In this document: one piece after another, positions 10,856 to 24,200 of the stretch
Layout: each line of letters starts with the position of its first letter
How positions within the stretch are numbered: the first letter of the stretch is position 1
From: Motacilla alba alba
Taxonomy: Eukaryota; Chordata; Aves; Passeriformes; Motacillidae
DNA: 64,000 nucleotides
Assembly (NCBI RefSeq): GCF_015832195.1
Contig: NC_052031.1
Span: 12,277,850-12,341,849 of the forward strand
Direction: 5' to 3'
Notes under the pieces: generated by a model
Told to the model about the DNA's origin: nothing
The model's database searches: none
What the model saw: only the letters and a program-made list of their open reading frames with translations
Translations under genes and position numbers: made by a program

Positions 10856-11385
10856 GTTGTCATTATTCCCACCTGGAGTACTGCATCCAGCTCTGGGGTC
10901 CTCAGCACAAGAAAGACATGGAGCTGTTGGAGCGAGTCCAGAAGAGGGCCACCAAGATGGCTAGAGGGATGGAGGACCTCGTACAAGAAAAGGCTGAGAG
11001 AATTTGTTTTATTCCGCCTGAGAGAATTTGTTTTATTCCGCCTGGAGAAGAGAAGGCTTTGGGGTGATCTATTTGTTGTCTTTCAGTACCGGAAGGGAGC
11101 CTACAAGAAAGATGGAGAAAGACTTTTTAAAAGTCCAGGTAGTGATGGGATATGAAGGAATGGATTCAAACTGAAAGACAGTATGTTTGGATTAGATATT
11201 AGAAGGAAGTTCTTTGCTATGAGGATGGTGACACTGGACCGTGTTGGCCAGAGAAGCCTCCCTGGGGCAGACCAAAATGGATGGAGCTCTGAGCAACCTT
11301 GTCTACTGATGTCTCCCTGTCCATGGCAGGGGGGTTGGAACAGGATGATCTTTAAGGTCCCTTCCAACCCAAACTATTCATAGCA
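10856..11385 (+). mobile_element. CR1 LINE, truncated 3' end
   Basis: This is a 5'-truncated CR1 retrotransposon in plus orientation. It shows the characteristic order CACCTGGAGTACTGCATCCA, then GAGCTGTTGGAGCGAGTCCA, then AAGAGGGCCACCAAGATGG, and near the end TTTAAGGTCCCTTCCAACCC. The encoded piece corresponds to the C-terminus of the ORF2 reverse-transcriptase protein and the 3' UTR. It carries stops, so it is inactive. A segment that normally follows GTGAGGCACTGGAACAGG is shortened. A 24-bp tandem duplication, listed separately, is specific to this copy as far as can be seen. Confidence 0.93.
10994..11041 (+). repeat. perfect 24-bp tandem duplication inside CR1
   Basis: Two identical 24-bp units, each beginning ctgagagaatttg and ending attccgc, lie at 10994-11017 and 11018-11041. 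The CR1 consensus has this segment once (..AGGCTGAGAGAGTTGGG..). The duplication therefore arose in this copy or its source. Confidence 0.95.
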
Positions 11386-14265
11386 CATTCCATTAACATC
11401 TAATTAAGGCCTTAGCATTGCCACAGACTATAGGACACTGGAATAGGACCCAGAAAGCAAGTAAGCCAACTGAAAAGCAAGTGAGCCTTCAAGGAGGGCT
11501 CTTTCTTGAGAAAACAGTCCACATGATCCAACCTTGTCACCTCAGGCCCACTGGAAATGTTGGATAAGTAAATAAATAAGGTGCTTAGTTTTTTCTCCCC
11601 CTGAATGCAGAACTTCCCCAGGAACTTGGAGACTGTGGAAGGAGAAAAGCCCAGACAAATCTGGCCATGAGACAAACATCTTGGTTTAGGAGTCACAGTT
11701 CTGACCTCCAGACACACAAAGAGTATCCTGGATGGCAGAGGTAGAATTTAAGTGGTGGCCATTAGAAAGAGGAATCACATATAGTAGAGGTGGTGCATGT
11801 TCTCAATCACAAGCAAGCTCTGAGGGGAAAGGACTTTTACACCATCTAGAAGTTGATGAGAAAGTGTAAATGCAAACTCGTGACAAGGCCTATAATGGAA
11901 CTACCCTCCAGTGCAATAGATTTTGCTCTAACTTCCACCCTGTTCCTAATCCTCAGGTCTCCAAGGATTGCCTTTCTTCCCTCTTTAGCCCTTTGCCACC
12001 AAAAAGTTCATTAGCATATTCGTATTTTGATCATTAATGAAGGTGATGAATAGTACCATTGAATGATCCTGTGCTCATGACTGAATTCTGAGAAATTCCT
12101 CTTGCAAAACAAACAAATCCAGAAAACCAAAAATACTAGCATGTGACTTCCAGTAGTTAAAACTGTTCCATTTTCATAGGACAGACTTCGGGCTTTTTAG
12201 CTTCATAGCAAGCTAAAGTGTATTATAAAATTTCTAAATATGAACTAAAATAGTAAGAGGAGGACAAGAAGGATTCAGTTGTGATAAAAGGAAATCTGCA
12301 CAAAGAATGAGGGTAAAGTACAATGCAGCTGTTACATTTCAGCATCACTTATTGAAGAAAATTATTATCAAGCTCTTTTAAAATTATCTTTTTTCTTCCT
12401 TTTATATAGCTTGTATGTACAAAAATGCAGTAATTGCTCGAATAAATGCACTCTTGAAAGTGCTAAGACCTCAGCATTAACAGAACTTGCTTGCAGTATT
12501 GATTGCATGTATGTTTGCTGGTTAATTATTTAACTGTGAAACTGCTCACTGTTTTATTGTTCCTGGTTGTTCTACCAATTTATACTTCTGGCAAGCATCA
12601 ATTTCTACTCATCACAGAAGAAGCTCTACTTGATTAGAGTCAGAAACCATTCTATTTTGTTCTATTTTCTAAGCACAACATGTTCTCTTTACATGGAATA
12701 AATTATATACCTGCTACATTGCCAGATGCATAGTCAGTAAGCAATCTTCTGCAAACATGGGGGGTTTGTTGTTTTCACATCAATATGAACCATCTCAATC
12801 AAGATGCAAAATTCACACTCATTGCCATCTGGATGGTTGTAAACACAAAGTCCCCAGACAGTATTGTCCAGAAACTTTGTGTTTACAAATGGAGAATGGC
12901 TTTCCCTCCTTTACTGATGTAACTTCAGAAACAAAATTAGCAAGATAAAAATCACCATGAGGTATTATAGCATATACTAAGCCTTTTCAAAGCATTTGTG
13001 TCAAAGAATTTAACAGGACGTAAATTATTAATATCAAGGAAACAATGGCATAAGCCTGTGGGCAGAGCAACAAAGATCAAAGTTGTGCTTTTCATTACAG
13101 AGAGCATCAAGCAGATCGAAGGTATGCATGATGGAGAACACACCTGAGTATTTCTAATTTATGACAGCAATAATCACAAGCAATGTACAAAAATAATAAG
13201 AGGCAAATTTCTTCCACTAATGTTCTTCAAAGTTACAGCCCTGTGAAACACATACTGCCTGGACCATTAGTATTTTTTACAAATTAGTATAGTGTCAGTG
13301 TGTTGGAAGGATATATCTGCTAAGCAGCCAGGAAGTCTCCCAGAACAAGACACATAATTGACAAACATTTAATAGATCAAACCATACAGACGGTCTTATT
13401 GGAAATACCTGCAGAATCCAGTAGCAACTCTTTGGATTACATTATTTTTCTCCCAAACAACCAAGAACCAAGGAGCCTTTACCACAGTAAAGCACACCAT
13501 TTTTCCCATAATCTGTCTGGCATTCAATGAGTAGGTAACAGCATGTCTGAATGCTTTGAATACTAAAAACAAAAATGGAGACAGCCAAAATATTCTCAGC
13601 TCCACGCACAACTGCTAAAGTGAAATGCTCACAAAGTTATCTATACTCATGGTTTAAATCTGCTTTTAATTTTAGCCTTTACTTGCATTGTACAAATCCA
13701 GTCAAGTCAACAGTTACATTCTGTAAAACTGGTATAACCAAATAAACAGCTTTTTAATATGCTCAGCAAAATTCACCATTCCTGAAAAGCCTGATCTCTG
13801 GTTAAGTGCAAATCTGCATGTTGCCTGAGTTGTTTTTTGGTTTTGCTTTGTTTCATTCTAAATGAAACATGAATGGTTGTCTTCTATACTGCTCACAGAA
13901 ATGGAGATCCACAGGAGAGCAAACACTCAGCAGGATTTTTATTAAGAAGCTTCTCAAACGCAGTGATCCTGGCAGCACTGCTCAGCCCATGCCAGAGCAT
14001 GGGCACAGCATCTTGGGGTGGTCTCCCGCATGTACTTGAAAGGCAGGGATCCAGCTGCCTAATTATGCTTCCATTTAATTCATCTTCCTTAGAGACAGCC
14101 CAGAGAAGCCATTGCTAAACTTATTGCTCACTGCCCTGATACCAGTTTTTAAGCAGGACTGCAGGGCAGACCTTCAATATTCTGAACTAATACCCTGATT
14201 CAAACAGAAGAAACAATAATAAGCAACAGAATTGGTAGACACCAGGATAAATATGGTACAATGAG
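11386..14265. other. intergenic, with one strong hairpin
   Basis: AT-rich DNA without a recognisable gene. The main structure is the inverted repeat at 12824-12900. A smaller perfect hairpin with 8-bp arms (GCCCATGC / GCATGGGC, 4-nt loop) lies at 13985-14004. Confidence 0.6.
12824..12900 (+). other. 77-nt hairpin with 15-bp perfect stem
   Basis: TTGTAAACACAAAGT at 12837-12851 is followed by its exact reverse complement, ACTTTGTGTTTACAA, at 12874-12888. The 22-nt loop itself contains GACA/TGTC. Outside the main stem, GCCAT (12824-12828) pairs with ATGGC (12896-12900) across an internal loop of 8 and 7 nt. The size and shape resemble a microRNA precursor or a very small inverted-repeat transposon remnant. 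The sequence alone cannot distinguish these, and the palindrome is compatible with either strand. Confidence 0.6.
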
Positions 14266-15235
14266 GAAGACTCAGCATGGTTTTTCTAAAGAGAAGTTGT
14301 GATTCACCTACCTACCAAAATCCTCTGACATGTCAATAAAAGGTTGGCAGCACAGATCTGGTTGATACCATCTATATGGATTTCCATAAGGCACTTAAAA
14401 AGTTGCCTCCCTTGAGGCTCTTGAGGAAGCTAATCAGACATGAAGATATGTTCAGAAGGTGGAAAGAAATGAGGTAAAGTATTAGTTGCCTCTCACAGTA
14501 GAAAGAGATCACACATGGATTCCTACATGGTTTTGTGCTGAAGTCCACATTGCTCAACACAGATCACAAGGGATCAGAAAACAGTGTCAAAAAAAGATGA
14601 AAATATTTGCTGATGGCACTGAATTAGTCAGTGATACAGACTATGGCTGATTTTAGACTCACATAAGAACTTCCTACCATGTAATGACTAGGCAACAAAA
14701 ATTCACTGTAGAGGAATGTAAAATGAGCACAAACATTGCTGGAAATCACTACAAAAGGAATCAAGAATATAAAATACTAATTTTCAGCTGTATAAATACA
14801 TTACATATCCACATCTTCAGTAGTGTTTATAGTTATGTGTCCATCTGAAGACAGATATAGAAGTCCTGTAAAAGATACAGATAGGTGCAACAAGTATGAA
14901 TAAAGATTTGGAGTGATTACAGGATGAAGAACAATAAAATAGAGTAAGGGTTTTTTCACAAAAAGAAATAATATACTAGAGAACAGTAAAATCAGGAGCA
15001 GCCTGAATAAGGTAAGTAGGAAATAACTGTTTCTTTTAGCCCAAAATCTGGAAGATATCAAATGAAACCAGAAAATGCCAGTCTCCAGGCAAACAAAAGG
15101 ACCTATGTTTTCACTCATCACATTTTTAACCAATAGAACTTGTTCCAGGACATTATGGATGCTAAAAATGTACCTGAATTCAAAATAAGATATTGACAAA
15201 TTCATGGAACAAAAGGACACCTAGGACTATTCAAT
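14266..15235 (+). mobile_element. old CR1/L3-type LINE, about 1 kb
   Basis: This is a highly diverged LINE in plus orientation that follows the order of ancient amniote CR1 (L3-like) elements. It runs from ..CTCAGCATGGTTTTTCTAAA.. and ..GATTTCCATAAGGCACTT.. through ..ATTTGCTGATGGCACTGAA.., ..GACTAGGCAACAAAAATTCA.. and ..AAAAGATACAGATAGGTGCA.. to ..GACAAATTCATGGAACA... These are reverse-transcriptase thumb and C-terminal ORF2 landmarks. There are many stops and indels, so the copy has long been dead. The boundaries are approximate. Confidence 0.72.
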
Positions 15236-17739
15236 ACAAACCCACATCAAATAGTTTAGGAACTCATAGAATTACTGACCAGCACACACCCAAAACGTAT
15301 TTTGGGGAGGGCTTCTAGAGGGTCCTTATAACCTTCTCAGGAAACTTATTTGGTAGTCACTATTGGAAACAAGGCACAGAGCTAAAGGAAACTGCTCTTA
15401 CCCATCTGCAATTATTCAGGTTAGAATTGGAGTTATGCACTGTCAGTGTGGAGTCACTGTGCACAGAAGTAATCTGTGCTTAACCTGCAGAATGAAACTG
15501 GAATTTCCGGGCTGTTCCATCAAACTGTCCACATACAGGTGTGCTTCTTGGAGAAACATCAAGCCTGCTCTACACATGGAGCCACAATCCCCAATGTGTT
15601 GCAAATGCCCAGGGTTTCTAAGGTATGCCATGCCTCTCACAACTGCACATGCTCACTGTCATTGCACAATTGTCACATTTCCCAGGAAAGGGTTGCTGCA
15701 TACCTCCAAATCTTAGACAAATACACAGTTTCTCTATATTGTGCCAGACAATTTCTAAGTGAGAGTTATTTTGTGTTCATGAGAAAAATAGAAGGATGGT
15801 AATCCTACTTGGAATATCTTATTTTATCTGGAGTGAATGTGGCTTCTTTGACTTGAACCACAGTTTTTATGTCTTTTGCTGGTTCTTGTTTTCATTGTCT
15901 GCAAGTGAGAGGCTCTTTGTCTCTGCTTGGTGGTGGGACCCAAAAGTTTACTAGACAATTACATTTCTTTACCCTCACCATTTTTGTTGTCACAGTTCAC
16001 AGTCCTATAATCAGACTTTCCAGCTCACACTCTGCTTTCAGTATCCAGCTCAGCAGAAGCAGTCAATCACCAAAAAGCTGGAGACTTCATTGATTTCACC
16101 TGCTTGGCTTTTCTAAAGGGAAATACACATGGATATAGATATTTATTATTGATTCCTCTCACTCTTTCTCCTAAAAGCAGAAGCAATTAATCAATAATGA
16201 ACACCCTCCTTTATATTTTACAGTCACATTTTAAGTTGAAAAATAGCCTGAATGACAACATGTGTTGATTGCAGACACCCCCAGTAGCAGGTGCAATCCA
16301 GCTTCTGTGGGAGATTCTTCTGCAGCCAACACCAGGACAGGGGACAGTGTGGGAGCAGGTGTTTGTGGCTCTGTGCCCTGTACAGGGTTTCTGCCACAGG
16401 AGATCAGCCCTTGTTGTCACACCAGCTCTGTGAGGAGGAGTGGGGGTAGCCAGCATGAACACTCATTTGGATCTCCCACCAGAAAAGGCTACAGGGAATT
16501 ACTGATGGTGCTGCTGGAGCGTAGCTGGCCCTTGCTTTGGGTGTTGTTTATTTAGAGCATACTGAGAGCTGCTGAATTCAGAATCTCCTTTTTGTGGGAC
16601 AGCCACAAGAAGTGGCTTAGGATTTAAGTTTAAGAACATTAATGTTAGGGGAGTCTGATATGCACTTTTATTCTGTCATTACTGATAATTTGCAAAGGCA
16701 GGAACAAAATCAATCTCATAAATAACATAATCCATCTTGGCAGAAAATGCATATAAAGGCATTAACATTTTAAAATACTTCCAGCTTCCACATGAAAAAC
16801 TGTTAAGCATCTGTCTCAAAAAAAAAAAAAAAAAAGGTTTTAAAATAGTTTTCTGGAGGTCAGGTAATTTTTTTTATACATTACTACCTCATAATTTAGT
16901 TGGATGCAGATTATGGCCTATGAATATCAAATACTTGATCTTCTCACTCCTTTTGTTGACATTTTTGTGCACGTTGCTCATCATACACTTCTCTAATGCA
17001 AACTTCTTCCTTCTGACCTAACGGTGATCTCAATTGTTTTTCTCAGAAGAACCTACCTTTCAGCAATGTTTATGACAAAATATTTTCAACTATTATTTTG
17101 TTGCCACCTTTTGATTTTATCATTCACAATGGGTTATGGTTGGTGATTAATAAATGCATAATTCTACTCACTAAGGCTTTCATTTCTACTAAAATTGAAT
17201 AAAAAAGGTTTCATGACTCAAGCCTTAAAAAAACCAGATGTTTTTAAAAAATCTTTCTACAATTTAAAACAACTGTTTATTAGACAGATGAAGAGAACAT
17301 TTTAAAGTTAATTTTGCTATCAGGACAAAGAGTTCAACAAAACTGGAATTTTTCCAACAGTACCAGTTGAAATAGGGTAAAATCATAAGCATTAGAAATT
17401 GAGTGTAAAAAGTATAGGTCTGATGAATGAACCTGAGATATAAATGTGCATCCAACTGCAAGCAACATACATAAACCCTTCCCCATTTCCTTTTCCCCTC
17501 AAATGCAACGTGGGCAGTTTATAAGTAATGATCTCTCACCATAATGGTAGGTTAAACATTACTCAGTAATAGTCAGTAAAAGGCTTAATATTAAAATTTT
17601 GACTGGTTTTACACTTTTTTCTCTTTTTTTCTTTTTTTTTTTTCTGCTGGTAATTTGTGTTCACAGAGGTCAAAGAGTGAATTGCACTGGAATTTTCTTG
17701 TTTCTTTCCAAAATTTCAATGGAAAAGGTATTACAGCAT
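15236..17739. other. intergenic, nothing recognised apart from homopolymers
   Basis: AT-rich DNA with an A-run at 16818-16835 and a T-rich stretch near 17616-17643. The reading frames at 15363-15802 and 16211-16555 are open by chance and show no similarity to a known family. Confidence 0.6.
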
Positions 17740-18260
17740 TTTTGATCACAGCTGGTCAGGTCACAGTCCAGCTGGGTCCATGCCCCCCTTTAACCTATCT
17801 CTGAAGTGGCCAGTAGTGGATGCTGAGTGAATGAATGCAAGAGATGAGACAGATCCACAACCAGGTCATCCACAGGCACTGGCACTTTGCAGCTAATGAC
17901 ATCCTGGAATAAATCCTGGAATTTATACACTGACATCCTGTGCCACAGTTATAAACAGTGTCTATGAGTGTTGCAGCTCCTTGACATGATACATGTCAAG
18001 TCCAAAACATTCTATGGTATCTAGTTCTGTAGCATGATTATAATGTTACCTGGAAAAGTACATCCCTTTGCTCATTTTAAATCTGTTGCCCAACAGGATT
18101 TCATTTGACTCCTCCTAAATCCTTGTATCACCAGAAAATGATGGCTTAACACCCACTGTATTTACAAGTTCAGAGTTCTCTCTCAAATCCCTCCTTAAAT
18201 TTTCTTCTGCAAGCCAGTCAGACCAAAACTATTTTGAGTTTCTTCACACAGAAGCTATTA
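17740..18260 (-). mobile_element. old CR1/L3-type LINE remnant
   Basis: The plus strand contains ..TGACATCCTGTGCCACAG.., then ..GCTCATTTTAAATCTGTTGC.., ..AGGATTTCATTTGACTCC.. and ..AATCCTTGTATCACCAGAAA... In this order they match the reverse complement of the 3' part of ancient amniote CR1 elements. The best-supported core is about 17930-18230. The outer limits are uncertain. Confidence 0.5.
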
Positions 18261-21200
18261 CATCTGCTCAATATCTGAAATTTTCAGCTGTTATCTTTAA
18301 ACTGGACTATCCTGAATAATTCATTACCATTCCCAAACTAATCTCTACATATCCAAGATTGTTTATGGCCAGTTAATTGAATAGTGTCCATCTCAGTAGA
18401 GATACTTTCAGAGACTCCTTATAACATCCTTCATTGTGAAGACAAGAACTCTGAAGAGAACTTTTTCCTTCATTAGATGATACCTCCATTTATTTCAAAT
18501 ACTTTGGTGAGGGACTTAAGATTTAAAAAAATCTGAAAACATCAGTAAACTTACTGTAAACACTGGGTGACCCTTGCCTATTGGCCTCTAGCATCTCCAG
18601 TAGCTTTGTGAAACACCACATCAGGTATAGAGGTTTTGTTGATTTTTCCCCAGCATATCAATCTGAACGCAATGTTTACTTTTTTGCATTCTTTTGTATA
18701 GTTTTTTACCAATATATTCATATGTACTTTCTTCTCATATGCCCTTTCTGTTTTAGAACAGCATCGGTAAAAAAACATCTTTTCATTTTTTGTATTCTAT
18801 GCAAAACAAGCCAAAGAAACTTTATCAAAAAATTAATACAACACCTTTGCAGAGCTTCAAGGGCAGGTTTAACTGTACAGAGAGGCTTGAAGGCCTTTTG
18901 GAAGTAATTCAAGCCCACTGAAACTTTTTGCAGCTCCAAAGATTTCCAATGCATTTAGATGACTTGGTCACTGTGTGTTTGATGCAAAGAAAAATTGGCA
19001 GCCAAGGCTCTGCTGTAGAAAAGGCTTCTGACTGGCTATAAAGTTCTCCATGGGGCTGATGCTGTTCTGTAGACTTCCAAGACTTCCTAGTGACTTCAGT
19101 GAGCACAGAATAAAGCTACACCATCCCACTGCTGCTTTGGAAGCAAAGCCCATTTCAAGGAGAAGGAATTCTTCCATGGAGAAGAATCCTATGCCATGTT
19201 TTGGGAGAACAAAATCTCAAAGTCTTCCCTCTGGAAAACTTTCATCTGAAGTAACAGCTTAAAGCAATTCTGCACTAGATAGTAAATGTCTAATTTTTAA
19301 AAATGATGCATCAAGGTAAGGAAAGAAAAAGCTGGTCTGGCATTTCATTGAACTTTTTTCATTTGTAAAATATGTAAATGAGCAGTGACAAAAATGTCAG
19401 TACTGACATTTTATCTACCCTTCCTCCTTTTCTTACATATTTTACATTTTCCAAATAACTTCTTATCAGCTCGTTTTTGAAAAAAAAAATGCACTTTATG
19501 TCTATTTTCCCAATGTTTTGATGCAAAACTTCCACACATGCACCAAAATTTGCACATTGAAAGCAAATTTACAATGCAAAATTTCATGTTAATTTTGTAT
19601 ATGCAATTCAAATTTCTAGAACAATGGCACATACATTAAAAAATACTGCATTTTTAAAATATAATCTTAGGTAGGCTATAGATTGCTATTGCACCTACAA
19701 AAGAAAATCATAAAACAGTGAAACACGTCTCACAAGTCACAGCAAAAAACACATTAGCACTCTAAGCAGTAGTTTGTTTACATTAAAATTAGCTCTGGGA
19801 AGGCTGACTGGGAAACCAAGTGCTTATATTTTCCATTAGAGTATTGAGTGCAAGATGTAGAGTTGCTTCCATTTTTGTGTGGCTTCTGTTCTTCTAAGCC
19901 ACGTGGAAATACCCATTTACTTTGAATTTTCTGTAAATTTCCAAATGAATTTCAACTGAAGACTTAGGGTGCATGAAACCAATAAATAAGACTGTGCTGG
20001 CTGCATGCCTTTAGGGAAGCAATCATTAGTTCACACTCAGGAATATGGTGGTGGATCTCACCAGGGATGTTCAGAGCTACTGAAAAGCTAAGGGAAAGCA
20101 GAATTTCCAAGCCTGCACTTCACCCTTGGCCCAGTCACTTCTCATTCAATACCAGAGGATGATTTGTACAATGATCAAGTGTACAATCTAGCCAGAATTT
20201 AACTAGCTGGATGAAAAGGAAGTGCTATAAAGGTGTTATTGTCATCTAAAAATGACCTAAAGAAAAGCAAAAATATTCACACTTTGGAGGCCTCTGGTAT
20301 CTCTGCAATTTAGATAAGGTAGTGCAGCATCAGTTCTGCAGCCCAGATGTCACATTAGAGATTTTTCTGTAACCATGAGCTAAGAAAAAATCCCTTTTTG
20401 TTAATGATTCCTGAAATTTTAGACAGTTGGTAGCCCAGATTCTGAATTTTTTGGTAGGCCCCATAAATGCTTTTTAAAATGCCACAGATCCACTGTACAG
20501 TCCATTTATGGGATAATCTTGTTTCAAAGCATGAGCGGGGGGGACAGAAGAAAAGAGACCTGCTGAAATGTACTTGTTACTTCTTGGGGTTAATTTTGAT
20601 TTGCTGAGTTGCTCTTGACCTCTTACTATCCCAGACTTTTTACTACCCCCATGTACCACATTTGCACTAAGATCTTTCTACACAGCCATGAGTAAAAGCA
20701 GGATGACCACAGCCTCTTTGTGGAACCACAGTCAATAACTGTGATCAAATGTTGGTTACTGGAGCAAAAGCTTTTTTTTTTTTTTTTTTAATTTTTAGCT
20801 AGGGAAACTAATATTTATCATTTATACAGCATTCCATATATTTGAAACACTGAAAACATTTTAAATTGATTAATCCTGTCTGTCATACACATTGAGGTCA
20901 AACTTGCTTTTAAGGGCAGCAGTATTACTCAGGATTAACTCAGCAGAATTCAGCTTCTTCAGCATTACATGATAATATAATTTGACTTTTAGTAATTACA
21001 AATATTTTAAAGAGGTTAAAACATTGAATGAAATGTTGGCCTGATCTGCAAAGCTATTGCTGTGGTCTACAGGATTCCACAGTTTTAGGCAATGGCAGGA
21101 TCTGCTCTTTTTGAGGTTATACTCGTATAAGGGATAAAATTTATGCCTGAGACAAATTCACTGAACACAGGTTTTTGCCAACACCACAGGCCCTTGCCAC

Positions 21201-24200
21201 ATCTGCACTACAAGTGCAAAAATTCAGTGCAGGGCAAGAGGTTACTGAATATCCTCCTGGCTGCACCAGTGCAAATACAGGCCAAAGGGAGGGCTTCTAC
21301 TGCTGAGGAAGAGTGGCAGGCTGGCACAGAGAAAGGACAGTGAGCACACACCTCTAACCAGGTCCAATACAGCAAATCCTCACCCTTCCAGTATTAATGC
21401 ACTTTAGCATATTGGATATGTATTTAAATAACTGCAGGTTAAAAAAAAATGAAACAGTCTCTCCTTAAACAAAGAGCAGATCATCAATTCCTACTCACGG
21501 CCACAAGAGAAAAATCAAGAAATAACTGGGTTATTTTATATATAAAATATATAAAATATAACTATTTTATAGCTTGGGAGATTTAGCATACACATTAGGA
21601 ATATGCTTTCCAACCTAAAGGATTGTTAAATACCAAAATAGGTTAGCTTGGAAGGCCATGGACTAGAAAGGCTTTAGGAAATGGGAAGTTTTAAGAGCAC
21701 TAAAGCATACTTGCATTGAGGATGGTCTAGGATACAGCTGATCAGCTCAGTGCAGAGGACGAAGCACCAATCTCCTGAATTCCCAGACAGCTTCTCAGTA
21801 CCATGATTCCATAGGGGTACAGCTGCCCTTAGCCTGGTACAATACAAACAATCCTGAAAGCAAATGACCAACCTGAAACAATTGTACAACTGACTAAATT
21901 AAAGAGAAAGGAAATGTCCTCACAATTTTCTTACTACTCTTTATCTCAAAGTTATGTATTATATTGGGTCAGACAAGAAAACAAACACCATATTCTGATG
22001 CAATCCAGTCCTGTCTGTTTTGCCCACATCACTGTTTCTTTTTCCCTATCTTGATTACAGATCAGAGTAGTCCAGGCTTAAAATTGTAGTTGTCAGAACA
22101 AGAGGTCACTTGAGTCACTGCAATTTTCAGAAATGTGGCTTATGCCCTCAGAATTTTCTCTGGCAAGGTTTTATTGAAAATGAACATATTCCATGTCACC
22201 CTGTCTTTGCAAAACTTTAAAAGAGCTGACAAAGTGGGATAGAATGGCTGAAGGGTTTCTGCTTGGGTTTTTTTGACTTCATAAACATTAGAACAATACA
22301 TTCCTGGTTTGGCCACTTTTATGGCTGACTGCCTGCACTTCTGGTAAAGAAATAGTTTAAATGAACCAAACTGTAAACTGATGCCCTATTGCAGTCATGG
22401 TGACTGCATCACCCCATTAGAGAGGGCAAAATATTTTTATTTGCCTTGGAACCAAACTCTTCACTGTTGTAACTCCTTTGATCTGTGTAAACCTGTCTTT
22501 TGCTTTCTTTAGTTTTTCAAATTGCAGCTTGAGTTTTCACATGTATTTTTTTACGGTAAAAATTACATTAGTCTGTAAAAATACAAACCCTGATCTGAAT
22601 GCAGTCTTGGTCACCTAATACTGTAAAATTAGAAACTGAAAACTGAAATGACACATTCAAGAATATATAGTCATTCTAATTCACATTACAGGAAACAAAC
22701 CAAAAAAGTCATGAGATAGAATTCACTAATTTTTTCCCTTAAATATCAATTTTATTCCCACAGTAAGATTACTAGCTAGTAAGTCTAGCTAGTGTCTAGA
22801 AAGCTAATTTTCAAATGTGCACCAATACTTTGCCCATCAGTATAATCTGTAAAGATGGATGTGGAATACAGATGTTAAAAATATGAAATCAAATTCTGGT
22901 CTAAACCAAATTATGTTCCTATTTTGTACCAGTAAATCTACAGCACAAGTCAAAAGACACAACCGGCACCCAACAGAATAAAAGCTGAGCACTGAGAAAA
23001 AGCTTTACTGTATCAACCACACTGAAGCAGGAATAAAAATACTAGCATAAAAAACCAGCAGAAAGTAAGCTACATTTATTCTCTAAATAGCAGGGGAAAA
23101 AAGTCCATAGTATTTGTGGTTCTCAAATGCTTCAGAAGATTGCAGAGTATTTAGTGGAAATCTTTCAAAATTGCCAGCTAAACTGATGGACATCTTGTTT
23201 GTACATGTTACATTACCAAAATTGGGCATTGCTATATTTAAATGAGATTTTGTGGAAGCTTTTCAGGTCCTACCAGTTTCAGACTAAACCAAACAGTGGT
23301 TCATTGAAATTGAAACATTTTCCAGTCAGTCTGGCCTAAAGACAAGCCTTAAGTGACTTTAATTCTGGAATTGTTTAAATTTAAAAAAAAGAAAGTTTAA
23401 AGATGCTATGCTACTTATGTTAATTTGGTTTCGCTAAACAGAATTTTTTCCCAGCTTTTATATTTATTAGTTATATTTCCAAGATTTGAATATCTGCCTC
23501 TAATTCTTTTTTTTATTTATTTTGCATTCTAGATGGGTTGTGAGAGGTGTAGTCCAGGTGGGAAAGGCTGATTACAGTGTTCAGAAAGTATGCTATAAAA
23601 TGTAATTCTTAGTAGCATCAGCTGTATCTTCATGGGCTAACAGCAGCTGATATATGAATCTAGCATCTGGGACAATCTGACACCAATAAGCCAGTTAATT
23701 TACAAAAAGATTCTCTTTTCTGTTTTTATACATATATATGCATAAAACCAACCAACCAACCAACAAAAAATTACTGTGTTCCTCACACACCCTAACATAC
23801 CTAGTTCTTACTGTTCAAAGATAGCCCATTTTAAACAAAAATGATACATGTCTTATGTGAACACAGTTGCCCTAAAATCTGCAGCTTTATCTTTCATGTC
23901 CAGTAGTAATTCCTGTTTTCCTGCTTCTGCAACCTTTATACACCCATGTAGGCCAATCCCAACAAATCTGTAAGAAAAAACCACACGTTTCCCCACTTTA
24001 TGAACACAGTTCACCCTCACAGACTATTAAGCCTGATCTAGTGCACTAGCAGGCCCAGCTCGTGGCTGTAATCATTTTGCTCTTTGAGTTAATTACTTTT
24101 ACACATTCCTTGCTGTGTACTACTTTGTATTTGTAGTTACAAAGCACCTTGAGGTGGTGGGGTGGGGGACAGACAGACCACTCTTGCCCATCTTCCTCCA

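Noticed and set aside
15363..15802. Overlapping Cys/His-rich short frames that look vaguely zinc-finger-like
   Set aside because: There is no regular Cys2-His2 spacing, and frames are open on both strands. Judged as chance.
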